62,074 nucleotides of DNA from Bacteroidales bacterium. Lineage in GTDB: Bacteria > Bacteroidota > Bacteroidia > Bacteroidales > UBA7960. The translations under genes were made by a program, and so were the position numbers. The notes beneath the pieces were generated by a model. It saw nothing but the letters and a program-made list of their open reading frames with translations, searched no databases and was not told where the DNA came from. The DNA lies in assembly GCA_012521995.1 (NCBI GenBank), contig JAAYLH010000048.1:1-62074 (forward strand), given 5' to 3'. Shown piece after piece: positions 1 to 8,158 of the stretch (its first letter is position 1; each line of letters begins with the position of its first letter).

Positions 1-1
1 G

Positions 2-691
2 GGAAATATTTCCAATTTTATTTCATCGCTTTCGAAGGCCAATGTGGCCCTTTCAGTGAGCCTTACGGCTGTAGCCACGCTTTCGGCGACGCTGATGACG
101 CCGCTGAATTTTGCCCTTTGGGGTGGCATGTATGTAAGGTATTCCACCCGGGCCATGCATTTGAACATCCCCATCGAGATCGATTTCCTTCAGATGGCCC
201 AAACCGTGTTTATCCTTTTGGGCGTCCCATTGCTCCTGGGGATGTATGTCGGGAACCGCTTTCCGCAATTTACAAAGAAATACCTCAAGCTCATCAAGAT
301 AGGCTCCATTTTGCTTTACCTGGTCTTTATCTTCGGGGCTCTGTATGCCAATCTTGAACATTTTGCCGGGAGCATCCTGCCTATCGGCATCTTGGTATTG
401 CTTTTAAATGTTGTGACCTTGTCAAGCGGATTTCTTGTTGGGACCATTTCCCGGGTTTCGCGGGCCGACCGCCGGACGCTGAGCATAGAGACGGGCATCC
501 AAAACTCGGGCCTGGCGCTAATTCTGATCTTTAACCCCAAGCTCTTTGATGGGAATGGGGGTATGGCATTTATGGCGGCCTGGTGGGGCATCTGGCAGAT
601 GATCAGCGGACTGGTGCTTGCTGCCATCCTTTCGCGGATAAAAATCCCTGTGCTTCGCGAAGCAAGGGTTCCGGTGGATTCATCCAAATAA
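2..691 (+). CDS. Bile acid:sodium symporter (BASS) family transporter, 5'-truncated by the window edge
   Basis: The reading frame is open from base 2, so the N-terminus lies outside the window. The GTG at 44 is internal: residues before it (GNISNFISSLSKAN) already match the family. BASS proteins are inner-membrane secondary transporters that couple uptake of bile acids or other organic anions to sodium. Visible are the family-like stretch SKANVALSVSLTAVATLSA and the crossover-helix motif IETGIQNSGLAL (conserved E-x-G-x-QN type), with several hydrophobic helices. The C-terminus is complete, ending PVDSSK. Substrate cannot be told from sequence; in Bacteroidetes these are often not bile-acid specific. 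Family assignment is firm, substrate unknown. Confidence 0.85.
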   Translation, partial: GNISNFISSLSKANVALSVSLTAVATLSATLMTPLNFALWGGMYVRYSTRAMHLNIPIEIDFLQMAQTVFILLGVPLLLGMYVGNRFPQFTKKYLKLIKIGSILLYLVFIFGALYANLEHFAGSILPIGILVLLLNVVTLSSGFLVGTISRVSRADRRTLSIETGIQNSGLALILIFNPKLFDGNGGMAFMAAWWGIWQMISGLVLAAILSRIKIPVLREARVPVDSSK

Positions 692-748
692 TGAACCTGC
701 GGGGTTGCCTGTTTTGACCGGCCGGGTTTTTTGTTTGTGAAACCTGAA

Positions 749-1867
749 CTAGGCCATATGAAAGCCCCGCTGGTTCAGCTCTTTGGCAGCAAGATAAGGA
801 TATGTATTTTCATCAAGCGGATAGTCCCAGCAACCCATTGAGTGGAATATTTCTCCTCCGAACCCCGATTTGAAGCGGTAGAGTCCATAAAGGGGATGGG
901 AAGGATCGGGGGAAGGGGATACCCCAAACATGTCGTAATCGGAGCAGCCCTTTTGTTTGGCGAGGTTGATGGCTTTCCACTGCAGGGCGTAGGTGGCCAT
1001 CAGGTTCTTGTTCCGGTTGGAAGAGGCCCCGTAGAGGTAGGATGCCCTGCTATCGGCAATCACCAGGAACATGGCCGCCAGGGCTTGTCCATCGTGTTCG
1101 GCAACGAGCAATTTCACCTCGGTATCGGTTTGTTCCTGACGTGCTGTCATCACTGCCCTGAAGTAATCCAGGTCGTGCAGGAAGAAGTGGTTGCGGGCGG
1201 CGGTTTCCCCATACATGTCATACCAAACTCCGAGGTCTTCCATGCCCATTTCGTGCACCTCAACGCCCTTGCGAGCCGACAGGCCAATGTTGTAGCGTGT
1301 TTTGGGCTTCATGCGCTGAAGCAGCTCGGCAGGGCTTTTTTTCAGGTCAAGGAACAAGGTATTGCTGGGGAGGTTGTTGGAAGCTGTCTTACGAAAGTTC
1401 CAGTTGATGGTGTTGATATTGAAGCGCAGTTCCTGCATCGACTGCTCAGGCGGGCCCAGCCACCACCCATCCTGGTCGTAATATTGGTTGTCGCCTGCCC
1501 ATAACGACTCCCAGAACAGGTCGTAGCGAATAGAGATACAATTTTTGGGAAGGAAAGGACGAAGACATTCTGATAATTCCTCCAGGAACACTCCTTGCTG
1601 TTCCTGTGAAGGCTCGAGCTCAGGCCCATAGGGGACATAAGCCATTGTGTGCTGTTTGCTGATGGGTTTGATCATAAGGAGCACATCCGAGCTGAGCATC
1701 CCCCGCTGCACAGGGTCGTTAAACAATCCACTGCGGCTTGACTTGAATTCAATGGCCCTGGATTCCTCTCCCATTTTTTGTTTCACCTTTGACCAGAAAG
1801 CAGTCTGCTGAACTATGGGGGTCGAGAAAAGGCATTCGGCTTCTTTGGGCTTAATTTCTGTAAGCAT
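749..1867 (-). CDS. FemAB-like GNAT acyltransferase (lipid II:glycine glycyltransferase family)
   Basis: A 372-residue protein resembling FemAB/GNAT_6 aminoacyl or acyl transferases, which transfer an amino acid or acyl group onto peptidoglycan precursors or other cell-envelope acceptors. Support: the N-terminal lobe with QTAFWSKVKQKMG, then the central MKPKTRYNIGLSARKGVEV segment (typical family pattern K.RYNI..A.K.G), and the C-terminal lobe with SYLYGASSNRNKNLMATYALQW and YDMFGVSP, ending in the usual Y.FK.GFGG pattern. No signal peptide, so it is cytoplasmic. ATG start at 1867 has a good Bacteroidetes promoter upstream (1941-1972). The gene stands alone. The exact acceptor is unknown; peptidoglycan cross-bridge is only the family default. 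Confidence 0.8.
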   Translation of the reverse strand: MLTEIKPKEAECLFSTPIVQQTAFWSKVKQKMGEESRAIEFKSSRSGLFNDPVQRGMLSSDVLLMIKPISKQHTMAYVPYGPELEPSQEQQGVFLEELSECLRPFLPKNCISIRYDLFWESLWAGDNQYYDQDGWWLGPPEQSMQELRFNINTINWNFRKTASNNLPSNTLFLDLKKSPAELLQRMKPKTRYNIGLSARKGVEVHEMGMEDLGVWYDMYGETAARNHFFLHDLDYFRAVMTARQEQTDTEVKLLVAEHDGQALAAMFLVIADSRASYLYGASSNRNKNLMATYALQWKAINLAKQKGCSDYDMFGVSPSPDPSHPLYGLYRFKSGFGGEIFHSMGCWDYPLDENTYPYLAAKELNQRGFHMA

Positions 1868-1940
1868 TTCTGTTGGTTTCCCGTGGAAATTTTCAAAAAA
1901 ACAAGAAAAATGATTTCAATCTAAACCTTGCTGAAGCGGG

Positions 1941-1972
1941 CAAATGTAGCCCTAATAAGTGATAAATCCAAA
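1941..1972 (-). promoter_or_regulatory. Bacteroidetes-type promoter of the FemAB-like gene
   Basis: Read on the minus strand, TTTG (1969-1972) is followed after 20 nt by TACATTTG (1941-1948). This fits the Bacteroidetes -33 TTTG / -7 TAnnTTTG pattern with correct spacing. It would start transcription about 65 nt before the ATG at 1867. Confidence 0.5.
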
Positions 1973-2047
1973 TTAATGAAAGAGGCAAAAATGTCATTAT
2001 GAGCTGATAATGATAGGACAAGGGGAAGAGGTTGATGCAGCGTAGAA

Positions 2048-2482
2048 TTACTGCTTTACGGACTTATCCCAGCGGAGCATTTCTTTTTTTCGTTCGGCAC
2101 CCGGCGATAATAACCATTCTTCCCACTTGCCCGGAGGACCCGATGGCAGGGAGTCAGAAAAGCAAGCGAGTTTTTTCCCACGGCTTCGCCTATGGCTCCG
2201 GATGCATAACTATTGCCGAATTTTTTTTGCAATTTGTCCATATGTAATGGTCTCTCACCCGGGTAGTGAAACCGGCCTTTGCCAAAACTTAGGCTGGAAA
2301 GGTGTTCCACAGAGGTGAAGGGTAATGGGGCTGAGGTAGCTGAAATCCCCGGTGAAGCAAAGCCTGACATGCTCCATGATTGGGTTGGCCTGGTTGTCTC
2401 AAGGCATTCCTTGGTAATGGGTTTTCATGTCAATAAGAGCTTTTTCTTTTTTACCTATGAATGCAAGGAAATATACATTCCG
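2048..2482 (-). pseudogene. Decayed O6-methylguanine-DNA methyltransferase (Ogt/Ada C-terminal domain)
   Basis: Conceptual translation on the minus strand across frames gives a nearly complete methyltransferase. One frame reads NVYFLAFIGKKEKALIDM, then GDFSYLSPITLHLCGTPFQ, PKFWQ and ETITYGQIAKKI. A second frame reads FGNSYASGAIGEAVGKNSLA followed by the active-site motif FLTPCHRVLRASGKNGYY. A third frame ends EMLRWDKSVKQ and stop at 2048. Lesions: in-frame TGA at 2399-2401, TGA at 2255-2257, a frameshift in the T8 run at 2221-2228, and a frameshift in the T7 run at 2084-2090. The acceptor Cys of PCHRV survives, but no frame is longer than about 100 codons. The intact family member would directly repair O6-alkylguanine. 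Two lesions are in homopolymers, but two separate nonsense codons argue for real decay. Confidence 0.8.
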
Positions 2483-2490
2483 TTTTGAGG

Positions 2491-2802
2491 TTGCCACCAA
2501 TTAATTCTCCGAAAGGGCTATTAAAAAAGGACCAATAAAACGCAACCCTATTCACGGTTTCTTTGCTTGTATTCCAAGGTGTTCTGTTTGGTTTTAATCT
2601 TTTGTTCACCGGGGTTACAGTCTCATTTGGGAAATCTGTACTATTGAAAAGGCAATATGGGTATCCCGGAAGGAGATTTAGGTATTTTGTTTAGGAAGAA
2701 TTAATATCTTCCAGAGGTTAATTTTGTCATTCAAAAAAACAAACGTGAAGGGTTTCCAGGCAAGCCACCTTGCCAGGCGCAGTATTTTCAATACATTTGA
2801 CA
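2491..2802. other. Intergenic stretch without a recognisable gene
   Basis: About 310 bases of AT-rich sequence between the methyltransferase pseudogene and the YkgJ-like gene. The only motif seen is TAATTTTG at 2719-2726 (plus strand), which fits a Bacteroidetes -7 box, but no -33 element lies at the usual distance. Nothing else is recognised. Confidence 0.4.
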
Positions 2803-3327
2803 ATGGAAAAAGAAAATGCATTACAGAACTACATAAAAATGCGCGATGAGGTGGATGCGCATTGTGCCAGGCTTTACGCCCTGCATTCCTCTCATTTAAA
2901 TTGTGGTGAGGGTTGTGACAAGTGTTGCATGGACTTTGGTATTTTCCCTGTGGAATATTATAGCATTATAGAGCAGGCAAGCAAAGACCTGACCAAAGGC
3001 CAACAGCAAACTTCTGAAATGGATTGCCCTTTTCTGGTGGACCATCGCTGTGTGATCTATGCCGCCCGCCCGATCATATGCCGCACTCAAGGCTTGCCTT
3101 TATTGTTTATGGGCGAGGAAGGATGGGAACTCTCAGCTTGCGAACTGAACTTCAATCAATTTGATTTCGGGGAATTCCACCAAGAGAACACCTTCCCCCA
3201 GGACCGGTACAACAGCCGTCTTTACCTGATCAACAAGGAATTCATTGAAACCCTTGCTGGTAAGCCTTACCAGCCCACCGACCTGATCCCGCTTCGTCAA
3301 CTTTTTCAGAAATATTTGAAGCATTGA
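2803..3327 (+). CDS. YkgJ-family cysteine-cluster protein (putative zinc- or iron-chelating domain)
   Basis: A 174-residue cytoplasmic protein of the YkgJ/CxxCxxCC family, proposed to bind zinc or an iron-sulfur centre; its reaction is not known. The cluster cysteines are visible: LNCGEGCDKCCMDFG (CxxxCxxCC), then DCPFL, HRCVIY and RPIICRTQGLP, the usual pattern F(L)...RC.IY..RP..CR. I chose the ATG at 2803 over the TTG at 2770, because homology begins after MEKEN and the TTG would add 11 unconserved residues. Stands alone, convergent with katA. Function is only a family label. Confidence 0.8.
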   Translation: MEKENALQNYIKMRDEVDAHCARLYALHSSHLNCGEGCDKCCMDFGIFPVEYYSIIEQASKDLTKGQQQTSEMDCPFLVDHRCVIYAARPIICRTQGLPLLFMGEEGWELSACELNFNQFDFGEFHQENTFPQDRYNSRLYLINKEFIETLAGKPYQPTDLIPLRQLFQKYLKH

Positions 3328-3640
3328 GTAAAAAAATTTGTTTGTATGAATTTTTTCATTTTTTATGTTTATTTTCTAATCATTCATTACACCACGCTCT
3401 TACCATGCTCTTGTCAAGGCCGTGTGAGCTTCTTGTCCGGCTTTCCTGCACAGGACGAAGGCAGGACGATGATCGGATTTGGGAGGGGTAAAAGCCCTTG
3501 ATTTACAAGGAATAAAGGCCTGGTCAGGCAATAAATGGACCCCGACGAAAAAAACTCACCGGATGACGGGCTGCCATCCGGTGAGAAAAGAAGTTGCAAC
3601 AGATCAGATTCTTTCAAAAGGAATCTGAAAAAAATCAGGT
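3328..3640. other. Intergenic region between convergent genes
   Basis: About 310 bases between the YkgJ-like gene and katA. The only feature is the katA terminator at 3547-3585. A 67-codon minus-strand frame (3414-3617) reads straight through that hairpin and resembles nothing, so it is not called. Confidence 0.5.
3547..3585 (-). terminator. Rho-independent terminator of katA
   Basis: A perfect 11-bp inverted repeat (CTCACCGGATG at 3555-3565, CATCCGGTGAG at 3575-3585) with a 9-nt loop. On the minus strand it is followed at once by a run of seven T. It lies 56 bp past the katA stop codon. Confidence 0.8.
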
Positions 3641-5110
3641 TTAGCCTTTGAAGGTAACGCCCAGTCCTTTGGCCACGCCTTCGCCCAGTTTCTGGCTGGT
3701 TTTGAAGAAATGGCCCAGCTGGCGCTGGATGATCTCGTCCTTTTTGGGGCCGCAGATGCCTTTCATATGGCCCACGATATTGTTGATGGTGTTCTGCTGT
3801 TCCTGGGGAGTCATGACCTTTTCGAACAGCATTCCGGGCTGGGTGAAGTGGTCGTCGTCGTTCTCGTTGCGGTCATACCAGTCGGCTACGTTCGAGTCGA
3901 GCACCATTGGTGGTTCCTTCTGATCGGGCATCGCTACGATGTCATCGAAGCTGTTGGGGTGGTAGTTGGGAGAAGACCCGCCATTGTCGTCGACGCGCAT
4001 AGAGGCGTCGCGCTCATAATTGTTGACTTGGGTGATGGGGCGGTTGACGGGGATCTGCTCGTAGTTGGCGCCCAGGCGGTAGCGGTGGGCATCGGGATAG
4101 GAGAGGAGCCTGCCCTGCAGCATCTTGTCGAACGAATAGCCCAGGCCGTCCACCACGTGGGCAGGGGCAAAGGCCGATTGCTCGACATCGCGGAAGTAGT
4201 TCTCGGGAATCTGGTTGAGTTCCATCACGCCCACGTCGATGAGGGGGAAATCGCCGTGAGGCCAAACTTTAGTCAGGTCGAAGGGGTTCCATTTGAAGGT
4301 TTTGGCCTGTTCTTCGGTCATTACCTGGATCTTCATCGTCCACTTGGGGAAATTGCCGCCTTCAATGGCCTTGATGAAGTCTTCCTGGGCCCAGTCAGGG
4401 TTCTTGCCGCGCATCTCATCGGCTTCGGGGCCGGTGAAGTTTTTGATGCCTTGCTGGGTTTTGATGTGGTATTTTACCCAAACCCTTTCGTTCCTGGCAT
4501 TGATCATACTGAAGGTGTGGCTTCCATAGCCATTCATATTTCGATAGCTATAGGGCGTTCCGCGGTCGCTGAACAGGACGATTCCCTGGTGCATCGTTTC
4601 GGGATTCAGGCTGAAGAAATCCCAGAACATCGTGGCATCCTTGAGGTTGGTTTTGGGATTGCGTTTCTGCGTATGGATGAAATCGCTGAACTTCTTGGGG
4701 TCCTTGATGAAGAATACAGGGGTATTATTTCCCACCAGGTCCCAGTTTCCATCTTCGGTATAGAATTTTATGGCGAATCCCCTGGGGTCGCGCTCGGTGT
4801 CGGCGCTGCCCTTTTCACCGCCCACGGTGGAGAAGCGGACGAACACCCTGCATTCGTTGCCCACCTTCCTGAACAGCCCAGCGCGGGTGTATTTGCTGAT
4901 GTCGTGCGTGACGGTGAATTTCCCAAAAGCGCCCGTTCCTTTGGCGTGTACCACCCTTTCGGGGATGCGCTCGCGGTTGAAGTGGGCCATTTTTTCGTGA
5001 AGGATAAAGTCCTGCAACAGGATGGGCCCGCGCGGGCCTACGGTCATACTGTCTTCGTGCTTTGCATAGGGAATGCCAGCTGCCGTCGTTAGTTTTTTCT
5101 TTTTCTCCAT
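3641..5110 (-). CDS. katA: Monofunctional haem catalase KatA (small-subunit clade)
   Basis: A 489-residue catalase that disproportionates hydrogen peroxide to water and oxygen in the cytoplasm. All key residues are present: the distal His55 in RVVHAKGTGAFG, the distal Asn in DLVGNNTPVFF (about 128), and the proximal haem-ligand Tyr338 in RLLSYPDAHRYRLG. Length matches small-subunit clade-3 enzymes, which also bind NADPH. It lies 49 bp downstream of a Fur/PerR-type regulator on the same strand, with its own terminator after the stop, so the two form a peroxide-response operon. Start ATG at 5110 is followed by MEKKKKLTTAAG, typical of the family. Very secure. Confidence 0.97.
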   Translation of the reverse strand: MEKKKKLTTAAGIPYAKHEDSMTVGPRGPILLQDFILHEKMAHFNRERIPERVVHAKGTGAFGKFTVTHDISKYTRAGLFRKVGNECRVFVRFSTVGGEKGSADTERDPRGFAIKFYTEDGNWDLVGNNTPVFFIKDPKKFSDFIHTQKRNPKTNLKDATMFWDFFSLNPETMHQGIVLFSDRGTPYSYRNMNGYGSHTFSMINARNERVWVKYHIKTQQGIKNFTGPEADEMRGKNPDWAQEDFIKAIEGGNFPKWTMKIQVMTEEQAKTFKWNPFDLTKVWPHGDFPLIDVGVMELNQIPENYFRDVEQSAFAPAHVVDGLGYSFDKMLQGRLLSYPDAHRYRLGANYEQIPVNRPITQVNNYERDASMRVDDNGGSSPNYHPNSFDDIVAMPDQKEPPMVLDSNVADWYDRNENDDDHFTQPGMLFEKVMTPQEQQNTINNIVGHMKGICGPKKDEIIQRQLGHFFKTSQKLGEGVAKGLGVTFKG

Positions 5111-5159
5111 AAGCTTTCTTTTTTAGGTTTGAATGGTTTGGTTTATCTGGGTCTATGTA

Positions 5160-5576
5160 TCAGTCTGAGAATTTTCCTGTCAGGTTCACCTGGATATCCC
5201 TGATGATAAAGCCCGGGATGTTCTTTTCTTCAAAGTATTTTGCCAGGACCTTATCCAGCAAGGGGTCGAAATAATCTTCGATTCTCTCGGTGCCTTCGCC
5301 GTGGAGGTGGTGATGTTTTTGGAGGATGGCATCGTAGCGCATCACATCCTTTTCGGTCCTGACTTTTTTGATCAGGCCGCTGGCGTCAAGGCTTTCGAGC
5401 GCACGGTAAACGGTTGCGGTGGAAATGCTGGGGAAGTGGTTTTTCACATACCCAATAATGTTGTCGGCCGTGGGGTGTTCACCCAGCACTACCACTGCCT
5501 CCAGGATGATCAGCCGCTGAGGGGTGACCTTTAATCCTTTTTCGATTAAGAGGTTGCGGATATCCTTGACAGACAT
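5160..5576 (-). CDS. Fur-family regulator, PerR-like, without the structural zinc cysteines
   Basis: A 138-residue Fur-superfamily repressor. Visible are the winged-helix DNA-binding part (LLIEKGLKVTPQRLIILEAV, then SISTATVYRALESLDASGLI) and the dimerisation part with the histidine cluster QKHHHLHGEG. There is no cysteine anywhere in the protein, so the CxxC pairs that bind structural zinc in classical Fur/PerR are missing. I set the start at 5576 (MSVKDIRNLL) rather than the upstream 5642. The extra 22 residues are unconserved, and that DNA holds a -7 box (5619-5626) and a palindromic operator (5583-5595). It is the first gene of the operon with katA, so a PerR-type peroxide sensor is the likely role. 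Family firm, signal inferred. Confidence 0.85.
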   Translation of the reverse strand: MSVKDIRNLLIEKGLKVTPQRLIILEAVVVLGEHPTADNIIGYVKNHFPSISTATVYRALESLDASGLIKKVRTEKDVMRYDAILQKHHHLHGEGTERIEDYFDPLLDKVLAKYFEEKNIPGFIIRDIQVNLTGKFSD

Positions 5577-5582
5577 AATTTC

Positions 5583-5595
5583 ATCATTAAATGAT
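5583..5595. promoter_or_regulatory. Putative Fur/PerR operator in front of the regulator-katA operon
   Basis: The sequence ATCATT-A-AATGAT is a perfect 6-1-6 inverted repeat of the Fur-box type. It lies 7 bp before the regulator ATG and downstream of the likely -7 box, a position suited to repression. Autoregulation is inferred. Confidence 0.55.
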
Positions 5596-5618
5596 AACGA
5601 TTCCCATTTAGGAACAAA

Positions 5619-5626
5619 CAAATATA
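5619..5626 (-). promoter_or_regulatory. Putative -7 promoter element of the Fur/PerR-katA operon
   Basis: Minus-strand TATATTTG fits TAnnTTTG and would place the transcription start just upstream of the palindromic operator. I do not see a convincing -33 element at the usual spacing. Confidence 0.35.
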
Positions 5627-5718
5627 AGAAAATTTTATTCAACTAATTAAGGAGTGTAAAAATCTTATTAACAATTTGTTAAAAGGGAATCTGGGCCAGA
5701 AAAGACTGTTTAATGAAA

Positions 5719-6451
5719 TTATTTTTTTAAGGTTCTGCTTCGGTGGGGAAGGATTTTGTTGAGGCCGCCCATCCATTTGGAGTCCTTTGAGATTTCAGGC
5801 ATTTCCTCCACCGGGTCGATGATGCCATAGGGATAGCTGGGGGCGCCACAAACCACCACAAGGCTTTCCTTGTCGATGCGTTTCTGCAAGGCCCTGACAT
5901 CCATATGGAAATGGTCGGTGAGGGGAATTCTAACCAGCTCGAGGTCGAGCAGATGGGCCGCTTTTTCGAATGCAGGGTGAACCCTGGCAGGTGCCAGGAT
6001 CTTTTTTTCTCTTGCGGTTTTTATGTTTGTGTTGAGCCCATTCGCGATAGGTGAACATTGCCAGGATGATGCTTTCGGTGCCACCCGAACTCATCGTTCC
6101 CACGGCATGCGGGTTGTGAACCATCTGGGCTGTTATTGAAAGAACTTCAGCCTCCATTTCTTTCAGGCCGGGGAATGCAAAAGCATTCAGGTAGTTTTCT
6201 GAAAAATAACTCGTGTAGGTTTTCTGCAACAGTTCATTGTGTTCATCATTCAGGTAATATACCAGGCTCTTCACCTTCCCCTGCTTCCACCGGATGTCCT
6301 CCCAGCGGCGTTCTTCCAGTTCACGGAGGATGTCTTCAGGCGGACTGCCTTCAGTTGGGAAAAGATTATGCTCTATTCCTTTGGTTTTTTGGTCATAAAC
6401 TGAGAACCTGAACAAGGAAGGGAATGAAGAATTTCTTCTGGAAATGTACAA
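5719..6451 (-). pseudogene. Truncated, frameshifted PLP-dependent lyase/decarboxylase (sphingosine-1-phosphate-lyase-like)
   Basis: Two overlapping minus-strand frames together encode the first half of a group-II PLP decarboxylase closest to sphingosine-1-phosphate lyases. Frame one (from 6451) holds WKQGKVKSLVYYLNDEH, LNAFAFPGLKEMEAEV and the phosphate-binding motif VGTMSSGGTESIILAM. Frame two holds REKKILAPARVHPAFEKAAH and GAPSYPYGIIDPVEEM. The frame changes near 6000-6030, where there is an A-rich run. The frame then ends at 5719 with unrelated residues, well before the PLP-lysine region expected in the family. About 240 of an expected 400-500 residues remain, so it cannot make an active enzyme. 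Confidence 0.75.
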
Positions 6452-6674
6452 AAATTAAAACAATTATTTAATAAAATGGGCAAAAAACCGAAGGTCTTCC
6501 TTCTGGTTTTTGGAAAAGAAGCAATTGGTAATCAGGTCATGAATACTTTCCGGGTTTGAAAGGCCCTTGTGAAACCCTTTTACAAAAAGGGTCTCCAATC
6601 AAACACAGTCCTTCGAATGCCCTTTTACAACCAGGGTATTAATCATCAGGCATAATCGGGAATGGAAGCTAAAA

Positions 6675-7898
6675 TTAGGCAATCCTTTTTCTCCAATGAC
6701 CCCTGTTTGAACCTATACGTTTCCCTTGTGATTTAGGAGCCTCCGCTGTTATTGTGTTGTTCAGCAGGGGATAGGACTCATTGATTGTCTCAGGGATTTG
6801 TCTTCCGATGAGGCGCTGGATGTCATTCAGGAATGCTTTTTCCTCGGCATCGCAGAAAGCAATGGCAGAGCCGTTGGCGCCCGCGCGGCCGGTTCGGCCA
6901 ATGCGGTGCACATAGGATTCGGGGATGTTGGGCAATTCAAAATTAATCACATGCGAGAGATCATCGATATCAATTCCCCTGGCTGCGATATCCGTTGCAA
7001 CGAGCACCCTGGTTTGTCTCGATTTAAAATTGTTTAGCGCCTTCTGACGGGCATTTTGCGACTTATTGCCATGGATGGCTTCTGCCATAATCCCGGCCCG
7101 GCTCAGGTCACGTGTGACCTTGTCGGCACCATGCTTGGTGCGGGTAAACACCAATGCCCTGTCAATGGTTTCCCCTTTTAAGACTTCAATGAGCAGGTTC
7201 TTTTTATTTTTCTTATCCACAAAATAAACGGACTGGTTGATGGTGTCAACGGTGCTTGAAACGGGCGTAACAGATACTTTTGAAGGATTCACCAGAATGG
7301 TATCGGCCAGTTGAACAATGGCGGGTGGCATAGTGGCAGAAAAGAACAGGGACTGCCTTTTGCGGGGCAGGCGCGCTATCACCTTTTTAACGTCGTTCAC
7401 AAAGCCCATATCGAGCATGCGGTCGGCTTCATCCAAGACAAAAAATTGGATGCTGTCAAGCTTCACGTGGCCCTGGTTCATCAGGTCGAGCAGTCGGCCG
7501 GGGGTAGCAACAAGGATATCAACGCCCTTTCTCAGGGCATTCACCTGGCTGTTTTGGTTTACGCCACCAAAAATGACGTGATACCTAAGGTTTGTATGGT
7601 GACCATAAGCGGCAAAGCTTTCGCCGATTTGTATGGCCAGCTCTCGGGTAGGGGTGAGGATAAGGCTCCTGGTCGGGCGCTTATCAGCATGATGGTTTAT
7701 TTCCCTGGAAAGCAGTTGAATAATGGGAATCGCGAAAGCAGCTGTTTTGCCTGTGCCTGTTTGGGCGCAACCCAAAATATCTTTCCTGTTTAGAACCAGT
7801 GGGATGGCTTGTGCCTGGATCGGCGTGGGAGTGGTATAACCCTCTTTCTTTACAGCCCTGAGGATGGGTTCAATTAAATTTAAATTTTCAAAAGTCAT
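6675..7898 (-). CDS. rhlE: DEAD-box ATP-dependent RNA helicase, RhlE type
   Basis: A 407-residue RNA helicase that unwinds RNA duplexes with ATP, probably in ribosome assembly or RNA turnover. Motifs in order: Q motif around TTPTPIQAQAIP, Walker A AQTGTGKT (45-52), PTRELA, DEAD box in FVLDEADRML (156-159), SAT (187-189), VLVATDIAARGIDI, and HRIGRTGRAG. The C-terminal tail is short and basic (GSNRGHWRKRIA), as in RhlE proteins. Start ATG at 7898 precedes MTFENLNL, typical for the family. No operon partner: the upstream neighbour ends about 260 bp away. RhlE versus another subfamily is slightly uncertain. Confidence 0.92.
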   Translation of the reverse strand: MTFENLNLIEPILRAVKKEGYTTPTPIQAQAIPLVLNRKDILGCAQTGTGKTAAFAIPIIQLLSREINHHADKRPTRSLILTPTRELAIQIGESFAAYGHHTNLRYHVIFGGVNQNSQVNALRKGVDILVATPGRLLDLMNQGHVKLDSIQFFVLDEADRMLDMGFVNDVKKVIARLPRKRQSLFFSATMPPAIVQLADTILVNPSKVSVTPVSSTVDTINQSVYFVDKKNKKNLLIEVLKGETIDRALVFTRTKHGADKVTRDLSRAGIMAEAIHGNKSQNARQKALNNFKSRQTRVLVATDIAARGIDIDDLSHVINFELPNIPESYVHRIGRTGRAGANGSAIAFCDAEEKAFLNDIQRLIGRQIPETINESYPLLNNTITAEAPKSQGKRIGSNRGHWRKRIA

Positions 7899-8158
7899 TA
7901 TTTAGTATTTGTTTTCAGACCGGAATCAATAATAAAGGTTCTAGTTCACCGGTCTGATGAAAAAGAATGCTTTTTGTTTAAACTTTTAATGGTGGGGAAT
8001 AATATTCCGGAGGTATTGGCAGAATGACTTCTGTCGCATCGACTGTGTGTGCAGCCCTTTATTAACGTTTAAACCTGCCCAATCATCCTGGGACTTTCTG
8101 CCGTTTTCAAAATTTGTTTTTTCGGCAAGGGCAAAGGTATATATAATAACCTTGGCTT

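Noticed and set aside
3414-3617. Minus-strand frame of 67 codons downstream of katA
   Set aside because: It contains the katA terminator hairpin, so it is not a gene.
3710-5092. Plus-strand frame of 460 codons opposite katA
   Set aside because: It is the antisense shadow of katA, long because of katA codon use. It has no domain of its own, and katA has full motif support.
6574-6592. Hairpin ACCCTTT/AAAGGGT as the rhlE terminator
   Set aside because: Stem of only 7 AT-containing bp with no T-run on the minus strand.
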